Shown: piece by piece, positions 43,903 through 53,592 of the stretch
Numbering within the stretch: position 1 is the first letter of the stretch
Layout of the letters: every line of letters begins with the position of its first letter
DNA from: Motiliproteus sp. MSK22-1
Lineage (GTDB): Bacteria; Pseudomonadota; Gammaproteobacteria; Pseudomonadales; Balneatricaceae
Length of the DNA: 64,000 bases
Direction of reading: 5' to 3'
Assembly: GCF_001968815.1 (NCBI RefSeq)
Contig: NZ_MIEQ01000035.1
Span: 24,076 to 88,075, forward strand
Position numbers and translations under genes: made by a program
Notes under the pieces: model-generated
The model's database searches: none
Told to the model about the DNA's origin: nothing
Seen by the model: the letters and a program-made list of their open reading frames with translations, nothing else

Positions 43903-45249
43903 ATGACTAAAGTGATTCAGGTCACCCGTGTACCTAAAGACACAGGGCCTGCTGCCTGGAATGCGATTTTGGAAGCTGCGACTCCCTACCCGCAGTTGGA
44001 CGGTGATATTACCGCCGACTGGGTGATTGTTGGTGGTGGCTTTACGGGATTGGCCGCGGCTCGCCGTCTCAGCCAGATTGCATCCGGGGATAAAATTATT
44101 GTCTTGGAAGCCTGTGGACTGGCCGAAGGGCCAGCTGGTCGCAATAGTGGATTCATGATTGATCTCCCTCATGATCTGAATTCAGAAACCTATGCGGGAG
44201 CGGCTGATGAGGACCTGAAACAGATTCGATTGAATCGAGCGGCAATCGATTTTACAGCTCAGCTGGCCAAGGATTTTGGCATGTCACAGCAGGTCTTTAT
44301 GGGCTGTGGCAAAGTCACAGGTGCGGCTTCGTCTCGTGGTGAAAAACACATTCAGAGCTATCTGCAGCATATTAAGGCGCTGCAAGAGGATTACCGACTG
44401 CTGGATGGCGCCGAAATGAAAGCGCTGACCGGAATTGATTTTTATACTCAGGGACTTTATACGCCCGGAGCCGCAATGATACAGCCCGCAGCCTTTATTC
44501 GTCAGGCCGCCAGAGGGCTAAGCAAGACCGTCTCTATTTATGAAAATAGCCCGGTTATTGAGATGCAGCTGGGAGCTGATCACCTGCTGAAAACGCCTAA
44601 GGGGAAAGTCAGGACGAAGAACATAATCCTGGCGGTGAATGGACACATTCAGTCCTTTGGTTATTTTAATAAAAAGCTATTACACGCCTTTACCTACGCC
44701 TCCATGACCCGTCCATTGACACCTGAAGAAGTCGAACGACTGGGTGGTGAAGCCAATTGGGGAGTGTTGCCGGCAGATCCGATGGGGACTACCGTTCGGC
44801 GAGTATCAAACCTGATGGGCAGTGGAGATCGTTTGACAGTCCGTAATCATTTTACTCTGAATCAATCTCTGGAAGTGTCCCAGGCGCAGATACAGAGTGC
44901 AGCCAAAAGTCATGATAAGGCATTTCGGGCCCGATTCCCGATGCTCGATACGGTACCGATGGAATACCGCTGGGGAGGGCGACTGTGCCTGTCTTTGAAC
45001 TCGGTGCCTGCCTTTGGCGAGCTCGAAGAACGGGTTTATTCCGCTGCCTGTCAGAATGGACTGGGTACTGTTAAGGGAACCCTCTCCGGGATGATGGCTG
45101 CGGATTTGGCTGCCAATGTTGATTCCGCCATTTTGCGGGAATACATGGCTTATGACCCCCCCTCCCGCTTGCCGCCCGAACCTTTCCTCTCAGTCGGTGC
45201 AAACGCGACTATGCGTTGGAAGGAGTGGCTTGCTGGAAGTGAGTTATGA
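43903..45249 (+). CDS. FAD-dependent amine/amino acid oxidase, PuuB-like
   Basis: A 448-residue DAO-family flavoprotein: VIVGGGFTGLAAARRLSQ, EGPAGRNSGFMIDLPHDL (a loop shared with PuuB and related gamma-glutamyl-amine oxidases) and a C-terminal CQNGLGTVKGTLSGMMAADL. These enzymes oxidise a secondary or primary amine to an imine with peroxide formation. Paired with the preceding ALDH gene it resembles the PuuB-PuuC pair, so a gamma-glutamyl or methylated amine substrate is an alternative to the hydroxyproline scheme. The spacing to the ALDH gene is 187 bases. Confidence 0.85.
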   Translation: MTKVIQVTRVPKDTGPAAWNAILEAATPYPQLDGDITADWVIVGGGFTGLAAARRLSQIASGDKIIVLEACGLAEGPAGRNSGFMIDLPHDLNSETYAGAADEDLKQIRLNRAAIDFTAQLAKDFGMSQQVFMGCGKVTGAASSRGEKHIQSYLQHIKALQEDYRLLDGAEMKALTGIDFYTQGLYTPGAAMIQPAAFIRQAARGLSKTVSIYENSPVIEMQLGADHLLKTPKGKVRTKNIILAVNGHIQSFGYFNKKLLHAFTYASMTRPLTPEEVERLGGEANWGVLPADPMGTTVRRVSNLMGSGDRLTVRNHFTLNQSLEVSQAQIQSAAKSHDKAFRARFPMLDTVPMEYRWGGRLCLSLNSVPAFGELEERVYSAACQNGLGTVKGTLSGMMAADLAANVDSAILREYMAYDPPSRLPPEPFLSVGANATMRWKEWLAGSEL

Positions 45250-45412
45250 ACGGACTGATAACTCAGAGTTATGGTTTTCTGGTAGCAAATGTCGTTAGAC
45301 CCGAAGGGGTATTATTTTTAAGGTAGTACTGCAGATGGAGATGATTTCCGAACCTTTATGGAAACTTCTATGCAGTAAAGCGTTAGCACTACAAATATAA
45401 AAAGGTTGCGCT

Positions 45413-46555
45413 ATGAGTACTGAACAACCGTTGTTATCGATCAAGAACGTATACAAAGTTTTTGGTGACGACCCCGAACAAGCGATGAAGATGCTGGATG
45501 AGGGTCATGATAAAGACTCTATCTTCGATAAAACCGGCCAGACAGTCGGTGTCATGGATGCCAGTTTCTCCGTCAACAAAGGTGAGATTTTTGTCGTAAT
45601 GGGGCTGTCCGGCTCCGGCAAATCCACCATGGTTCGTCTCTTGAATCGTCTGATAGAACCTACCTCAGGCAGTATCGAATTAAATGGCAAGAATGTAACC
45701 CAGTTAAGTTCCGAGGAGCTGTTGCAGGTTCGCCGTAAAGAGATGTCTATGGTCTTCCAGTCTTTTGCTCTGATGCCCCATATGACCGTTCAGGATAATA
45801 CTGCATTTGGATTGGAAATATCAGGCGTTGATCAGCAGGAACGTGAGCGCAGGGCTAAGGATTCTCTGTCTCAGGTAGGACTTTCCGGTTATGAAGATAG
45901 TTATCCTCATCAGTTATCCGGAGGGATGCAGCAGCGCGTTGGGCTGGCGAGGGCGCTGGCTAATGACCCGACAATTTTATTGATGGATGAGGCGTTCTCA
46001 GCACTGGACCCACTGATTCGTACAGAGATGCAGGATGAGCTGGTCCGATTACAGCGAGAACAGGAGCGGACCATTGTTTTTATCTCCCATGATCTGGATG
46101 AGGCGATTCGAATCGGGGACCGTATTGCCATTATGGAAGGGGGGCGGGTTGTGCAGGTGGGAACACCGCAGGAAATTCTTCGTAACCCTGCTGATGATTA
46201 TGTGGAGATGTTCTTTAAAGGTGTTGATCCCGGGAAGGTGTTAAAGGCTGGAGATGTTGCTGAGCGTAAACCGCAAGAGGAAATCATCGGAGTGTTCAGC
46301 GGAGCAACAGACACAGATCAGGACTATCAGTATGTGGTTGATGAAGCCGGAACCTTTCTGGGGCTGGTCAATACGCGAGAGGCCCCTGATGAGCTAGTTT
46401 CAGATTTCCGGAGCATTAATGCCGAGAGCTTGGTGAATGAGGTGCTCGATAGTGTGGCCCGGTCTGACTATGCCGTGCCGGTATTGGATCAGGCGGGATG
46501 CTATCAGGGAAATATCTCAAAACAGCAGCTTTTACAAACCTTACATAATGCCTAG
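45413..46555 (+). CDS. proV: glycine betaine/proline ABC transporter ATPase
   Basis: A 380-residue ATPase with the ProV/OpuAA layout: Walker [10 protein letters not shown], signature LSGGMQQR, Walker [13 protein letters not shown], switch His in FISHDLDEA, and a C-terminal CBS-pair region ([10 protein letters not shown] to [11 protein letters not shown]) that in OpuA relates to ionic-strength sensing. It energises import of betaines. It is the first gene of a three-gene transporter operon (proVWX order), 14 bases before the permease. Confidence 0.93.
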   Translation: MSTEQPLLSIKNVYKVFGDDPEQAMKMLDEGHDKDSIFDKTGQTVGVMDASFSVNKGEIFVVMGLSGSGKSTMVRLLNRLIEPTSGSIELNGKNVTQLSSEELLQVRRKEMSMVFQSFALMPHMTVQDNTAFGLEISGVDQQERERRAKDSLSQVGLSGYEDSYPHQLSGGMQQRVGLARALANDPTILLMDEAFSALDPLIRTEMQDELVRLQREQERTIVFISHDLDEAIRIGDRIAIMEGGRVVQVGTPQEILRNPADDYVEMFFKGVDPGKVLKAGDVAERKPQEEIIGVFSGATDTDQDYQYVVDEAGTFLGLVNTREAPDELVSDFRSINAESLVNEVLDSVARSDYAVPVLDQAGCYQGNISKQQLLQTLHNA

Positions 46556-46569
46556 ACGGGAGTTGTAAC

Positions 46570-47535
46570 ATGTCCGAACTGAGTCTCTTGGACCCCTTTC
46601 AAACGTTGACTATTCCTCTGGGAGAGTGGGTCGAAAGCGCCTTGACCTATCTTGTTCAGAATTTCCGTGATTTTTTTCGTGCGATCCGTTGGCCGATAGA
46701 TCAGGTGCTTAATGGAATTGAGTACTGCCTGCAGTCGGTTCCGCCAATGATAGGCATTATTTTGATGTCATTATTTGGCTGGCAAATGGCGGGTAAGCGG
46801 ATGGGATTATTCTGCGCCTGTATTCTTCTGTCGCTGGGCTTTCTCGGCGTATGGAGCGAATCCATGACCACCTTATCCCTGGTACTGACAGCACTGTTCT
46901 TTTGCGCGGTAATGGGTATTCCGCTGGGTATCTGGTCATCCCGAAGTGATCGGGTAGAGCGAACGGTACGCCCCGTTCTGGATGCTATGCAGACATTGCC
47001 GGCATTTGTCTATCTGGTGCCAGTCGTGATGTTGTTTGGAATCGGTAACGTGCCGGGGGTGTTGGTTACCATCGTATTTGCTCTGCCGCCTCTGGTTCGT
47101 CTGACCAATCTGGGTATTCGTCAGGTACCTGAGGATAAAGTGGAAGCGGCGTTAGCCTTTGGCTGTACCAATCGTCAGTTGTTAATGAAAGTTCAATTAC
47201 CCCTGGCAGCACCAACCATTATGGCCGGTGTCAATCAGACCCTGATGCTCTCACTGTCGATGGTGGTTATCGCGTCGATGATCTCTGTTGGTGGACTGGG
47301 TCAGATGGTACTCAGAGGTATCGGGCGATTGGATATGGGGCTGGCAACGGTCGGTGGTGTTGGCCTGGTCTTGCTGGCTATTTTCCTTGACCGCTTGACT
47401 CAGGCAATGGGCGATAACAGCTCAACAGAAAAGGGGCATGAAGGTCACTGGTATGAAAAAGGACCTGTTGGGCTGCTCCTTCGAGTATTGGGTAAATCCA
47501 AAAAAACAAAATACGCAAAGAAATCGGTCGCCTGA
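46570..47535 (+). CDS. proW: glycine betaine/proline ABC transporter permease
   Basis: A 321-residue membrane protein with the ProW pattern: an amphipathic N-terminus, [21 protein letters not shown], and about six membrane segments including the EAA-type loop [36 protein letters not shown] (given here by its key residues EAALAFG and LPLAAPTI). It forms the translocation pathway with the ATPase encoded upstream. The C-terminal basic tail ([14 protein letters not shown]) is cytoplasmic. Confidence 0.93.
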   Translation: MSELSLLDPFQTLTIPLGEWVESALTYLVQNFRDFFRAIRWPIDQVLNGIEYCLQSVPPMIGIILMSLFGWQMAGKRMGLFCACILLSLGFLGVWSESMTTLSLVLTALFFCAVMGIPLGIWSSRSDRVERTVRPVLDAMQTLPAFVYLVPVVMLFGIGNVPGVLVTIVFALPPLVRLTNLGIRQVPEDKVEAALAFGCTNRQLLMKVQLPLAAPTIMAGVNQTLMLSLSMVVIASMISVGGLGQMVLRGIGRLDMGLATVGGVGLVLLAIFLDRLTQAMGDNSSTEKGHEGHWYEKGPVGLLLRVLGKSKKTKYAKKSVA

Positions 47536-47575
47536 GGTGATCACCAGAAAATAACCATAAAACTGGACTCTGATA

Positions 47576-48604
47576 ATGAAAAAGACACTAAAAAAACTTA
47601 ATAAAAGCTCTGTTTCAATGGCTGTTGGCTTTGGACTTTCCCTGGGTATGTTCGCCAGTCCTGCAATAGCTTCCGGTGATAAGCCTGGAGAAGGTGTGGA
47701 AGTGACACCAATTTTCCCCACGATTTCAGCAGAACATTTTCGTGGTGAAGTCGTTAACATTGGCTTGCGCGAATTGGGTTACGAGGTTGAGCAGTTTAAA
47801 GAAACTGAATATGCCACCATGATGGTTGCACTGAGCTATGGGGATGCGGATTACACGGTTCATTTATGGGATAAGTTACACGATACCTTCTATCAGAAAG
47901 TAGGAGGCGACGCTAACATGACCAAGGTCGGAACCACCATTGCTGATGTGGCTCAGGGATACCTGATCGACAAAAAAACTGCCGACAAATACAACATCAC
48001 CTCAATGGCTGATTTAAAGAAGCCGGAAATTGCCAAACTATTTGACAGTAACGGCAATGGCAAAGCCGACCTTACCGGCTGTAACCCCGGCTGGGGTTGT
48101 GAGCTGATGATTGAGCATCACCTGAAGGCCTACGGTCTTACCGATACAGTGACACATAACCAAGGTTCCTATTTTGCTTTAATGGCTGACACCATTGCCC
48201 GCTTTAATCAGGGGGAACCTGTTTTATATTACACGTGGACACCCCAGTGGATTGCCGGAGTTCTGGTCCCTGGTAAAGATGTGGTTTATCTGAGTGTTCC
48301 TCATACCGATATGCCTGATGGTAATAATGACGTTAATACTATTGTTGATGGAATAAATGTCGGCTTTGCCGTTGATCAGATTCGTTCAGTGGTTAATAAG
48401 GAGTTTGCTGAAGAGAATCCTGCCGCAACCGCATTTATTGCATCGGTGAAAATTCCCGCCAACGATGAAAGTGCCCAAAACCTTAAGATGGAAAAAGGTG
48501 AAAAATCCTCAAAGGATATCAACCGTCACGCCGCAGAGTGGGTAAAAGCAAATCGTACTGTTTTTGATGACTGGTTAAATAAAGCTCGCGCAGCAGCTAA
48601 ATAA
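47576..48604 (+). CDS. proX: glycine betaine/proline betaine ABC transporter substrate-binding protein
   Basis: A 342-residue periplasmic protein with a signal peptide (SVSMAVGFGLSLGMFASPAIAS). The OpuAC-type domain includes GLRELGYEVEQFKETEYATM, ADYTVHLWDKLHD, and GCNPGWGCELMIEHHL, with aromatic residues (Trp in HLWDK, GWGC, YYTWTPQW) as expected for the cation-pi cage that holds quaternary amines. Neighbouring catabolic genes suggest uptake for carbon and nitrogen as well as osmoprotection (inference). A 12-bp perfect hairpin follows. Confidence 0.93.
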   Translation: MKKTLKKLNKSSVSMAVGFGLSLGMFASPAIASGDKPGEGVEVTPIFPTISAEHFRGEVVNIGLRELGYEVEQFKETEYATMMVALSYGDADYTVHLWDKLHDTFYQKVGGDANMTKVGTTIADVAQGYLIDKKTADKYNITSMADLKKPEIAKLFDSNGNGKADLTGCNPGWGCELMIEHHLKAYGLTDTVTHNQGSYFALMADTIARFNQGEPVLYYTWTPQWIAGVLVPGKDVVYLSVPHTDMPDGNNDVNTIVDGINVGFAVDQIRSVVNKEFAEENPAATAFIASVKIPANDESAQNLKMEKGEKSSKDINRHAAEWVKANRTVFDDWLNKARAAAK

Positions 48605-48655
48605 GCGACCAGACTAGACCGCTTTTCAAAACCTTTGTACAGAAACAGCAACAGA

Positions 48656-48683
48656 TAAGTGCAGGATTCTCATCCTGCACTTA
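48656..48683 (+). terminator. hairpin at the end of the ABC transporter operon
   Basis: A perfect 12-bp stem (TAAGTGCAGGAT / ATCCTGCACTTA) with a TCTC loop, about 50 bases after the proX stop. No T-run follows. It could protect the transcript 3' end or terminate weakly. Confidence 0.55.
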
Positions 48684-48762
48684 CGTCCAGTGATGCGCAT
48701 ATGTTGAGCGATGTGCTTACGTCTGATGATGCACTGGGGTTGGAGATTAGGAGGTAATTGTA

Positions 48763-49593
48763 ATGGTATCTAAAAACATGGGATTTGGTGATTCTCCGAT
48801 CTTAACCGATGACACTCAAATACCTGGCCGATTCCAGAATAAGTCAGTGGTGATCACCGGTGGCGCTGGAGGTGTCGGTCAGGCACTGGTCAGAAAGTTC
48901 TGTCAGCAAGGAGCACATGTTTTTATCAGTGATCTCTCTGAAAAAGGTTGTAGGGCTATTCAGTCAGAAATGAATCAAGCAGGGCACCAGATTCATTTCT
49001 TAGCAGGAGATCTTCGGGAAAAAACATACTGTGAAAGCGTTGTTGCAGCAGCAGTAAAAGCCCATGGGGGAGTGGATATCTTGCTCAATAATGCTGGCAT
49101 TATTCCCCGTGGTAATGCCTTGGAAACGACAGATGAGATGTGGCACCAGGCTTTGGATGTCAATTTAACTGCCGTATTCTATCTCTGCCGGGCAGCTATT
49201 CCCCATATGAAAGCTAACGGAGGAGGGGCCATTGTTAATACCTCATCAGTCTGGGGTACACATCCTGGGCCTGGACATGTGGCGTATTGCACCAGTAAAG
49301 GTGCAGTCGCTGCACTGACAAAGAACCTTGGACGGGACCATGCACCCGATGGCATTCGGGTCAATGCTGTCTGCCCTCATGAAATCAATACTCCTATGAT
49401 CAGAACGGGTTTCGAGCGTCGTGGGCTGGACCCGGACAAAGCAGTAGAAGAACTTAATAAAACGGTTCCTCTCGGACGTATAGCTGAGCCAGAAGATATC
49501 GCTGATGTGATTGCATTTCTGGCTTCCGAAGAGGCTCGCTATATTGCTGGTGAAACGGTCGAAGTGACAGGTGCCAAACCTGTTTCAGGTTGA
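48763..49593 (+). CDS. short-chain dehydrogenase/reductase 1
   Basis: A 276-residue classical SDR: cofactor motif TGGAGGVG, LLNNAG, catalytic Ser in NTSSVWG and YCTSK (Tyr/Lys). Asp in ISDLSEK suggests NAD(H) preference. The C-terminal PHEINTPMIRTGFERRG resembles enzymes acting on polar hydroxy acids or sugars. AGGAGG precedes the start by 9 bases. With a second SDR and an MmgE/PrpD protein downstream it forms a possible separate operon of unknown substrate. Confidence 0.88.
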   Translation: MVSKNMGFGDSPILTDDTQIPGRFQNKSVVITGGAGGVGQALVRKFCQQGAHVFISDLSEKGCRAIQSEMNQAGHQIHFLAGDLREKTYCESVVAAAVKAHGGVDILLNNAGIIPRGNALETTDEMWHQALDVNLTAVFYLCRAAIPHMKANGGGAIVNTSSVWGTHPGPGHVAYCTSKGAVAALTKNLGRDHAPDGIRVNAVCPHEINTPMIRTGFERRGLDPDKAVEELNKTVPLGRIAEPEDIADVIAFLASEEARYIAGETVEVTGAKPVSG

Positions 49594-49747
49594 TCTGCTT
49601 ATTCAAAAAGAACGACTCCAGCTATCAATCTGGAGATCACTACTCTGAAGTTGAAAAAGTAAGGGATGCATTTTAAAGATCAAAGAATGTGGTTGAAGGA
49701 TCAAGGAATGCAGCGAAAATCCAGGTTTATGTAGTGGATACAGAATC

Positions 49748-50506
49748 ATGCAGTTGAAAGATAAAGTAGCAATAGTGACGGGAGGGGGGCGTGGTATAGG
49801 ACGGGGGATCAGCGAACGGTTTCTGGAAGAAGGGGCCAAGGTGGTTATTGCTCAGCGTCAGCCTCTCGAAGGCAAACTCAGTGCCGATCCCAAGGTTGTA
49901 TACGTGCCGGCCGACCTTAGTGATAGCTCAAGCTTTGAGCTAATCGTTAATACAGCAAAAGAATGCTTCGACGGTCTTGATATCCTGGTCAATAATGCCG
50001 GGATCATGTTTGAAAAGCCCTTATCTGAAATGGGGGTCGAAGAATGGGATCTGATGATGGCCGTCAATTTGCGAGCGCCTGCTTTTCTGGCAAAGGCTGC
50101 TCTGCCTCTAATGCAACAGCGAGGCGGTGGAAGTATTGTTAACATTGGTTCTATTGAAGGAGAAGGGTCCAATCCAGACCATGCGGCTTACTGTGCTTCT
50201 AAAGCTGGAGTTCATGGCCTAACACGGGCACTCGCGGTGGACTTGGGAAAACACGGGATTCGCTGTAACGGTATCGCGCCGGGGTGGATCAAATCAGATC
50301 TGAGTGATGACTATATCAATGCTCAAGAGGATGCTGAAAACGCATGGAAGGGATTGCATCAAATGCATCCCATCGGGCGTGTTGGAACCCCCAGGGATAT
50401 TGGCGATATTGCCGTGCATCTGGCCGGCGATCAGGCAGGGTTCCTGACCGGACAGATCATCGTCGTTGATGGTGGGCGTACCGCAAAGTTACCTTTACCT
50501 TTCTAG
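49748..50506 (+). CDS. short-chain dehydrogenase/reductase 2
   Basis: A 252-residue classical SDR with TGGGRGIG, LVNNAG, catalytic Ser in NIGSIEG and YCASK. The cofactor-specifying position reads AQRQ, without the Asp of its neighbour, so NADP(H) is likely. The pair could interconvert two oxidation states of a hydroxylated intermediate using different cofactors (inference). 28 bases before the MmgE/PrpD gene. Confidence 0.88.
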   Translation: MQLKDKVAIVTGGGRGIGRGISERFLEEGAKVVIAQRQPLEGKLSADPKVVYVPADLSDSSSFELIVNTAKECFDGLDILVNNAGIMFEKPLSEMGVEEWDLMMAVNLRAPAFLAKAALPLMQQRGGGSIVNIGSIEGEGSNPDHAAYCASKAGVHGLTRALAVDLGKHGIRCNGIAPGWIKSDLSDDYINAQEDAENAWKGLHQMHPIGRVGTPRDIGDIAVHLAGDQAGFLTGQIIVVDGGRTAKLPLPF

Positions 50507-50534
50507 TGGTGTGCTGCTGTAGAGAAGCGAAACG

Positions 50535-51875
50535 ATGAGTAAATACCTGGATTTTATACGAAACCTTGAGTACGAGCAGATTCCTGAAAAAACACGGGAG
50601 CTGGTTTCAACTTCATTGTTGGATATTGTTGGTGTAGCAGCTGGTGCATATCGTGCAGACACCGCCTCACGAGTACGTAGTTATGCCGTTAAGCACTGTC
50701 CCGCGGGAGAGCTGACAAGTCGCATGCTTTTTGATAGTCGTCCAGTACACCCGTTAGGGGCTGGTTGGGTAGGTGGGTTTACCGTTGATAGTCTGGATGC
50801 CCACGAGGGACACTTCACTTCCAAGGGACATGCCGGTGCTACCGTTGTTCCTGCACTTTTATCGCTTGCCGATGCCTGTCGTAATCAGGGACGGGATATC
50901 AGTGGACAGGAGTTTTTAACTTGCTTAGCGTTGGGATATGAGCTGGGCCTGCGAGCGGGTGTTTCTTTGATGGCGACAGCGCCTGAATACCATGCATCAG
51001 GAGCTTTTTCTGGACTAGGGGTCGTTGCTATGGGGATTCGCCTAATGCAACTGGATGATGAAACCGCTCGACATGCCCTGGGAATTGCTGAGTATTTCGG
51101 TCCTCGTTGTCCAATGATGCGGCTGGTGGACTATCCCAGTATGCTGCGAGATGCCCATGGAGCTGGAGCTTACGCTGGCCTTAATGGATTGTTTATGGCA
51201 ATGGAAGGTATTACTGGAGCCCCGGCAGTCACGGTTGAACAGGATGCGGTTTCAGAGCACTGGATTGATTTGGGCAAGCGGTGGGAAATTGATGCCCAGT
51301 ACTTTAAGCCCTGGCCAGTATGCAGATGGGCACAACCTGCGCTTACCGCCATGACAAACCTGTTGGAACAACAGCCTTTGGATGCTGGAAGTATAGAATC
51401 GATAGAGGTAGATACCTTTCACGAATCAATGCGCCTTCAGGGGCATGAGCCTTCAGACCCAGATGAAGCGCAATATGCGCTGGCCTTCCCTCTTGCCGCT
51501 CTAGTGGTCAGAGGCCAGGTTGGCGCCCAGGAAGTAACTGGCGATGCCATTTATGATGAATCCATTCTAGCCATCAGTCGTCGTATTACACTTATTGACG
51601 CGCCAGATCTTTCTGCACGCTTCCCTGAGGAAATTCTTTCCCGGCTGCGTATCAGGCTAAAAGATGGTCGCTTATTGGAAACACCGATAACTGCCGCAAA
51701 AGGCGATCCAGAGAAACCCATTTCGACAACAGAATTCCGAGAGAAATACAGGCGACTAGCTGGAGCTGGACTTTCTGTGCAGCAGATTGACGCAATAGAA
51801 AACGCTGTTACAAATCTGCACCAAGCGCAGGACTGCGTAGCCTTGTTGGACCTCGTATTAAGCACAGAAAACTAA
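50535..51875 (+). CDS. MmgE/PrpD-family protein
   Basis: A 446-residue protein of full family length with DSLDAHEGHFTSKGHAGATVVPALLSLAD (key residues DAHEG, HAGATV), DYPSMLRDAHGAGAYAGL and YFKPWPVCRWAQPAL. PrpD dehydrates 2-methylcitrate; other family members include cis-aconitate decarboxylase and enzymes of betaine-type or tropane-like catabolism, so substrate cannot be read from family alone. No prpB or prpC is near, so a methylcitrate cycle is unlikely. It is the last gene before the second tRNA-fMet array. Confidence 0.88.
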   Translation: MSKYLDFIRNLEYEQIPEKTRELVSTSLLDIVGVAAGAYRADTASRVRSYAVKHCPAGELTSRMLFDSRPVHPLGAGWVGGFTVDSLDAHEGHFTSKGHAGATVVPALLSLADACRNQGRDISGQEFLTCLALGYELGLRAGVSLMATAPEYHASGAFSGLGVVAMGIRLMQLDDETARHALGIAEYFGPRCPMMRLVDYPSMLRDAHGAGAYAGLNGLFMAMEGITGAPAVTVEQDAVSEHWIDLGKRWEIDAQYFKPWPVCRWAQPALTAMTNLLEQQPLDAGSIESIEVDTFHESMRLQGHEPSDPDEAQYALAFPLAALVVRGQVGAQEVTGDAIYDESILAISRRITLIDAPDLSARFPEEILSRLRIRLKDGRLLETPITAAKGDPEKPISTTEFREKYRRLAGAGLSVQQIDAIENAVTNLHQAQDCVALLDLVLSTEN

Positions 51876-51892
51876 GCTTAAAGAAGAGAAAA

Positions 51893-51909
51893 GAGCTGAG
51901 CCCGACGAG
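51893..51909 (-). repeat. terminal fragment of a truncated tRNA-fMet unit, array 2
   Basis: The 17 bases GAGCTGAGCCCGACGAG equal the D-arm/anticodon-side end of the array units and are followed by the same hairpin as in array 1. This marks where the array has been cut off, 18 bases after the MmgE/PrpD stop. Confidence 0.6.
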
Positions 51910-51973
51910 ACTTTCTTGCTTTTCAAACGAAAAAAGCTGAGATCCATTTCTGAATTTCAGCTTTTTCTGAATT

Positions 51974-52040
51974 TGGTAGCGAGGGCAAGATTTGAACTTA
52001 CGACCTTCGCGCCCGTATGAAGAGCTGAGCCCGACAAGCT
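51974..52040 (-). pseudogene. 5'-truncated tRNA-fMet copy, array 2 unit D
   Basis: T arm and CCA end match the intact gene except for one acceptor base (GCGAGGGC on the plus strand). The anticodon region carries an insert (minus strand GCTCTTCATACGGGCG) and the 5' acceptor strand is absent. Confidence 0.75.
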
Positions 52041-52100
52041 TTTCTGTACCCTGGAAACCAAAAAATCCAGACTAAAGATTAATCTGGATTTTTCTGAATT

Positions 52101-52167
52101 TGGTAGCGGGGGCAAGATTTGAACTTACGACCTTCGCGCACGTATGAAGAGCTGAGCCCGACGAGCT
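52101..52167 (-). pseudogene. 5'-truncated tRNA-fMet copy, array 2 unit E
   Basis: T arm and 3' CCA are identical to the intact gene, with the same insert in place of the anticodon (one base different from unit D) and the same following AATCCAGA/TCTGGATT terminator. The D arm's 5' strand and acceptor 5' strand are missing. Confidence 0.75.
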
Positions 52168-52185
52168 TTTCTGTACCCTGGAAAC

Positions 52186-52232
52186 CAAAAAATCCAGCAA
52201 AAAATCCAGACTAAAGATTAATCTGGATTTTC
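52186..52232 (-). terminator. terminator of tRNA-fMet copy 2
   Basis: The stem AAATCCAGA / TCTGGATTT is followed on the minus strand by T-rich sequence; part of the hairpin is duplicated (AAAATCCAGCAAAAAATCC). It begins about 8 bases after the CCA. Confidence 0.75.
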
Positions 52233-52239
52233 CTGAATT

Positions 52240-52316
<77 letters not shown>

Positions 52317-52379
52317 TCAACGAGGGCGAATTATAGGGGGGCTTTAGGGGGTTGTCTATAGCGCAGTGAACTTATTTTT

Positions 52380-52898
52380 CTAATTATCGTTTTCATTGTT
52401 GTCAAGATCGGATCTGTTTTTACGTGATTGGTCTTTCCGTTCCCGAATTAGCTGCTTTTGTTGATCAACAATATACTGGCAGAGCTTTTTATGGGCCTGG
52501 TGGTTGGTTATCAATCTGCAGCGGTAGAAATCCTGTTGCCGTTGCAATATTTCGATAGTAGCAACAATCGTATCGTTAGTGCTGGCTCCCAAAAGAATCT
52601 GTATTTCCAATTGCTGGTCAGGTTGCAGGAGTAATTCCTTCTCATGGTCGATCAGCTCGCCAAGGTAAAAGGCCAGTCCGTTAGAAGACAGGTTGACCAC
52701 AGGAATGCTCTGCTCTCCGATCAATAACTCCAGAGGGTGTTCCGAATCTGGCTCTATCCGATAGGCTGAGCGTTGCTCATCGTCTTTTAATTCAGCGAAT
52801 AAAAAAGTTTTCTTGTCGCTCAAGTACAAATTCGATTCTCCGGTTTTCGCTACGACCTTCAGCACTGGAGTTTGAGGCCAAGGGAACTGAGTCTCCAT
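52380..52898 (-). CDS. PilZ-like domain protein
   Basis: Up to 172 residues. The central part (QRSAYRIEPDSEHPLELLIG, VVNLSSNGLAFYLGEL, CRLITNH) follows the PilZ pattern with an N-terminal RxxxR-like element and a DxSxxG-like NLSSNG, here with Asn in place of Asp. PilZ domains bind cyclic di-GMP and often modulate flagellar motors. The C-terminus is a highly charged tail. The ATG at 52898 makes a 107-base overlap with the MotB-like gene, so the true start may be a TTG further in. Co-transcribed with the two motor genes. Confidence 0.75.
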   Translation of the reverse strand: METQFPWPQTPVLKVVAKTGESNLYLSDKKTFLFAELKDDEQRSAYRIEPDSEHPLELLIGEQSIPVVNLSSNGLAFYLGELIDHEKELLLQPDQQLEIQILLGASTNDTIVATIEILQRQQDFYRCRLITNHQAHKKLCQYIVDQQKQLIRERKDQSRKNRSDLDNNENDN

Positions 52899-53592
52899 AA
52901 CCTGTAGCCGTGAAACGTCTGGGGTTTATTCCTCGTGAGGCAAAATAGCGCAGCACGGTGGTTGCACGAATAGCCGAAAGCTCCCAGTTGGATTCGTATT
53001 GATCTGTTGAGATAGGGATGTTATCCGTGTGACCTTTGATATTTATGCTATAGCCTCGGTATTGATCGAATAGTTCAAGCAGAGTATCCATAATCGGATC
53101 AACTTCGGAATTAAGATAGGTTGAACCTGAGTCAAAAATAACCGAGCCCTGTATCTGGATCGAAATGACCCCATCCTTTGGAAGCGAAACTTTCACCATT
53201 TGTTCTGCTGAATTAGTGTTTAGTCTGCTCTGTAAGGTATTTGCCATTTGTGTCCATTGGTCTCCACCCTGACCAACAGAGGGCTGAGTCTGAATCTGTT
53301 TACTCGGTTCATCTTCTGACTCTACTCCGCTGTCAACTTGCTTCTCTGGGTTAACGGAAGGAAACACCTGAACACTGATTTTATTATTTCGGGCACCAAG
53401 ATCTAACAAACTGCCCGCATTTTGCAGGCTTAACTGAATGGATTCCATTGCCTGGACAAAGCGTTCAGACTTTACGCTGGACATGGAAAACATCAGGATA
53501 AAAAACACCAGAAGAAGGGTCATCAAGTCTGCGAAGGTGGTGATCCAGCCGGCGCTGTCCGAGGTTGATTCTTCAAAGATCTGTTTATTCAT
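52792..53592 (-). CDS. flagellar motor stator protein, MotB/PomB-like
   Basis: A 266-residue protein with a single N-terminal membrane segment containing the conserved channel Asp in FADLMTLLLVFFILMFS, a periplasmic linker, and a C-terminal OmpA/MotB peptidoglycan-binding domain (INIKGHTDNIPIS, WELSAIRATTVLRYF, GYGDSVPLASN, RRIEFVL). It forms the torque-generating ion channel with the MotA-like protein encoded 4 bases overlapping upstream. The length and pair resemble sodium-driven PomAB, but ion choice is inferred. Confidence 0.9.
   Translation of the reverse strand: MNKQIFEESTSDSAGWITTFADLMTLLLVFFILMFSMSSVKSERFVQAMESIQLSLQNAGSLLDLGARNNKISVQVFPSVNPEKQVDSGVESEDEPSKQIQTQPSVGQGGDQWTQMANTLQSRLNTNSAEQMVKVSLPKDGVISIQIQGSVIFDSGSTYLNSEVDPIMDTLLELFDQYRGYSINIKGHTDNIPISTDQYESNWELSAIRATTVLRYFASRGINPRRFTATGYGDSVPLASNSSAEGRSENRRIEFVLERQENFFIR

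Noticed and set aside
49640..49712. Imperfect repeats GATCAAAGAATG / GATCAAGGAATG before the second SDR gene
   Set aside because: Only two short imperfect copies in an A-rich spacer; not enough to call a regulatory or repeat feature.
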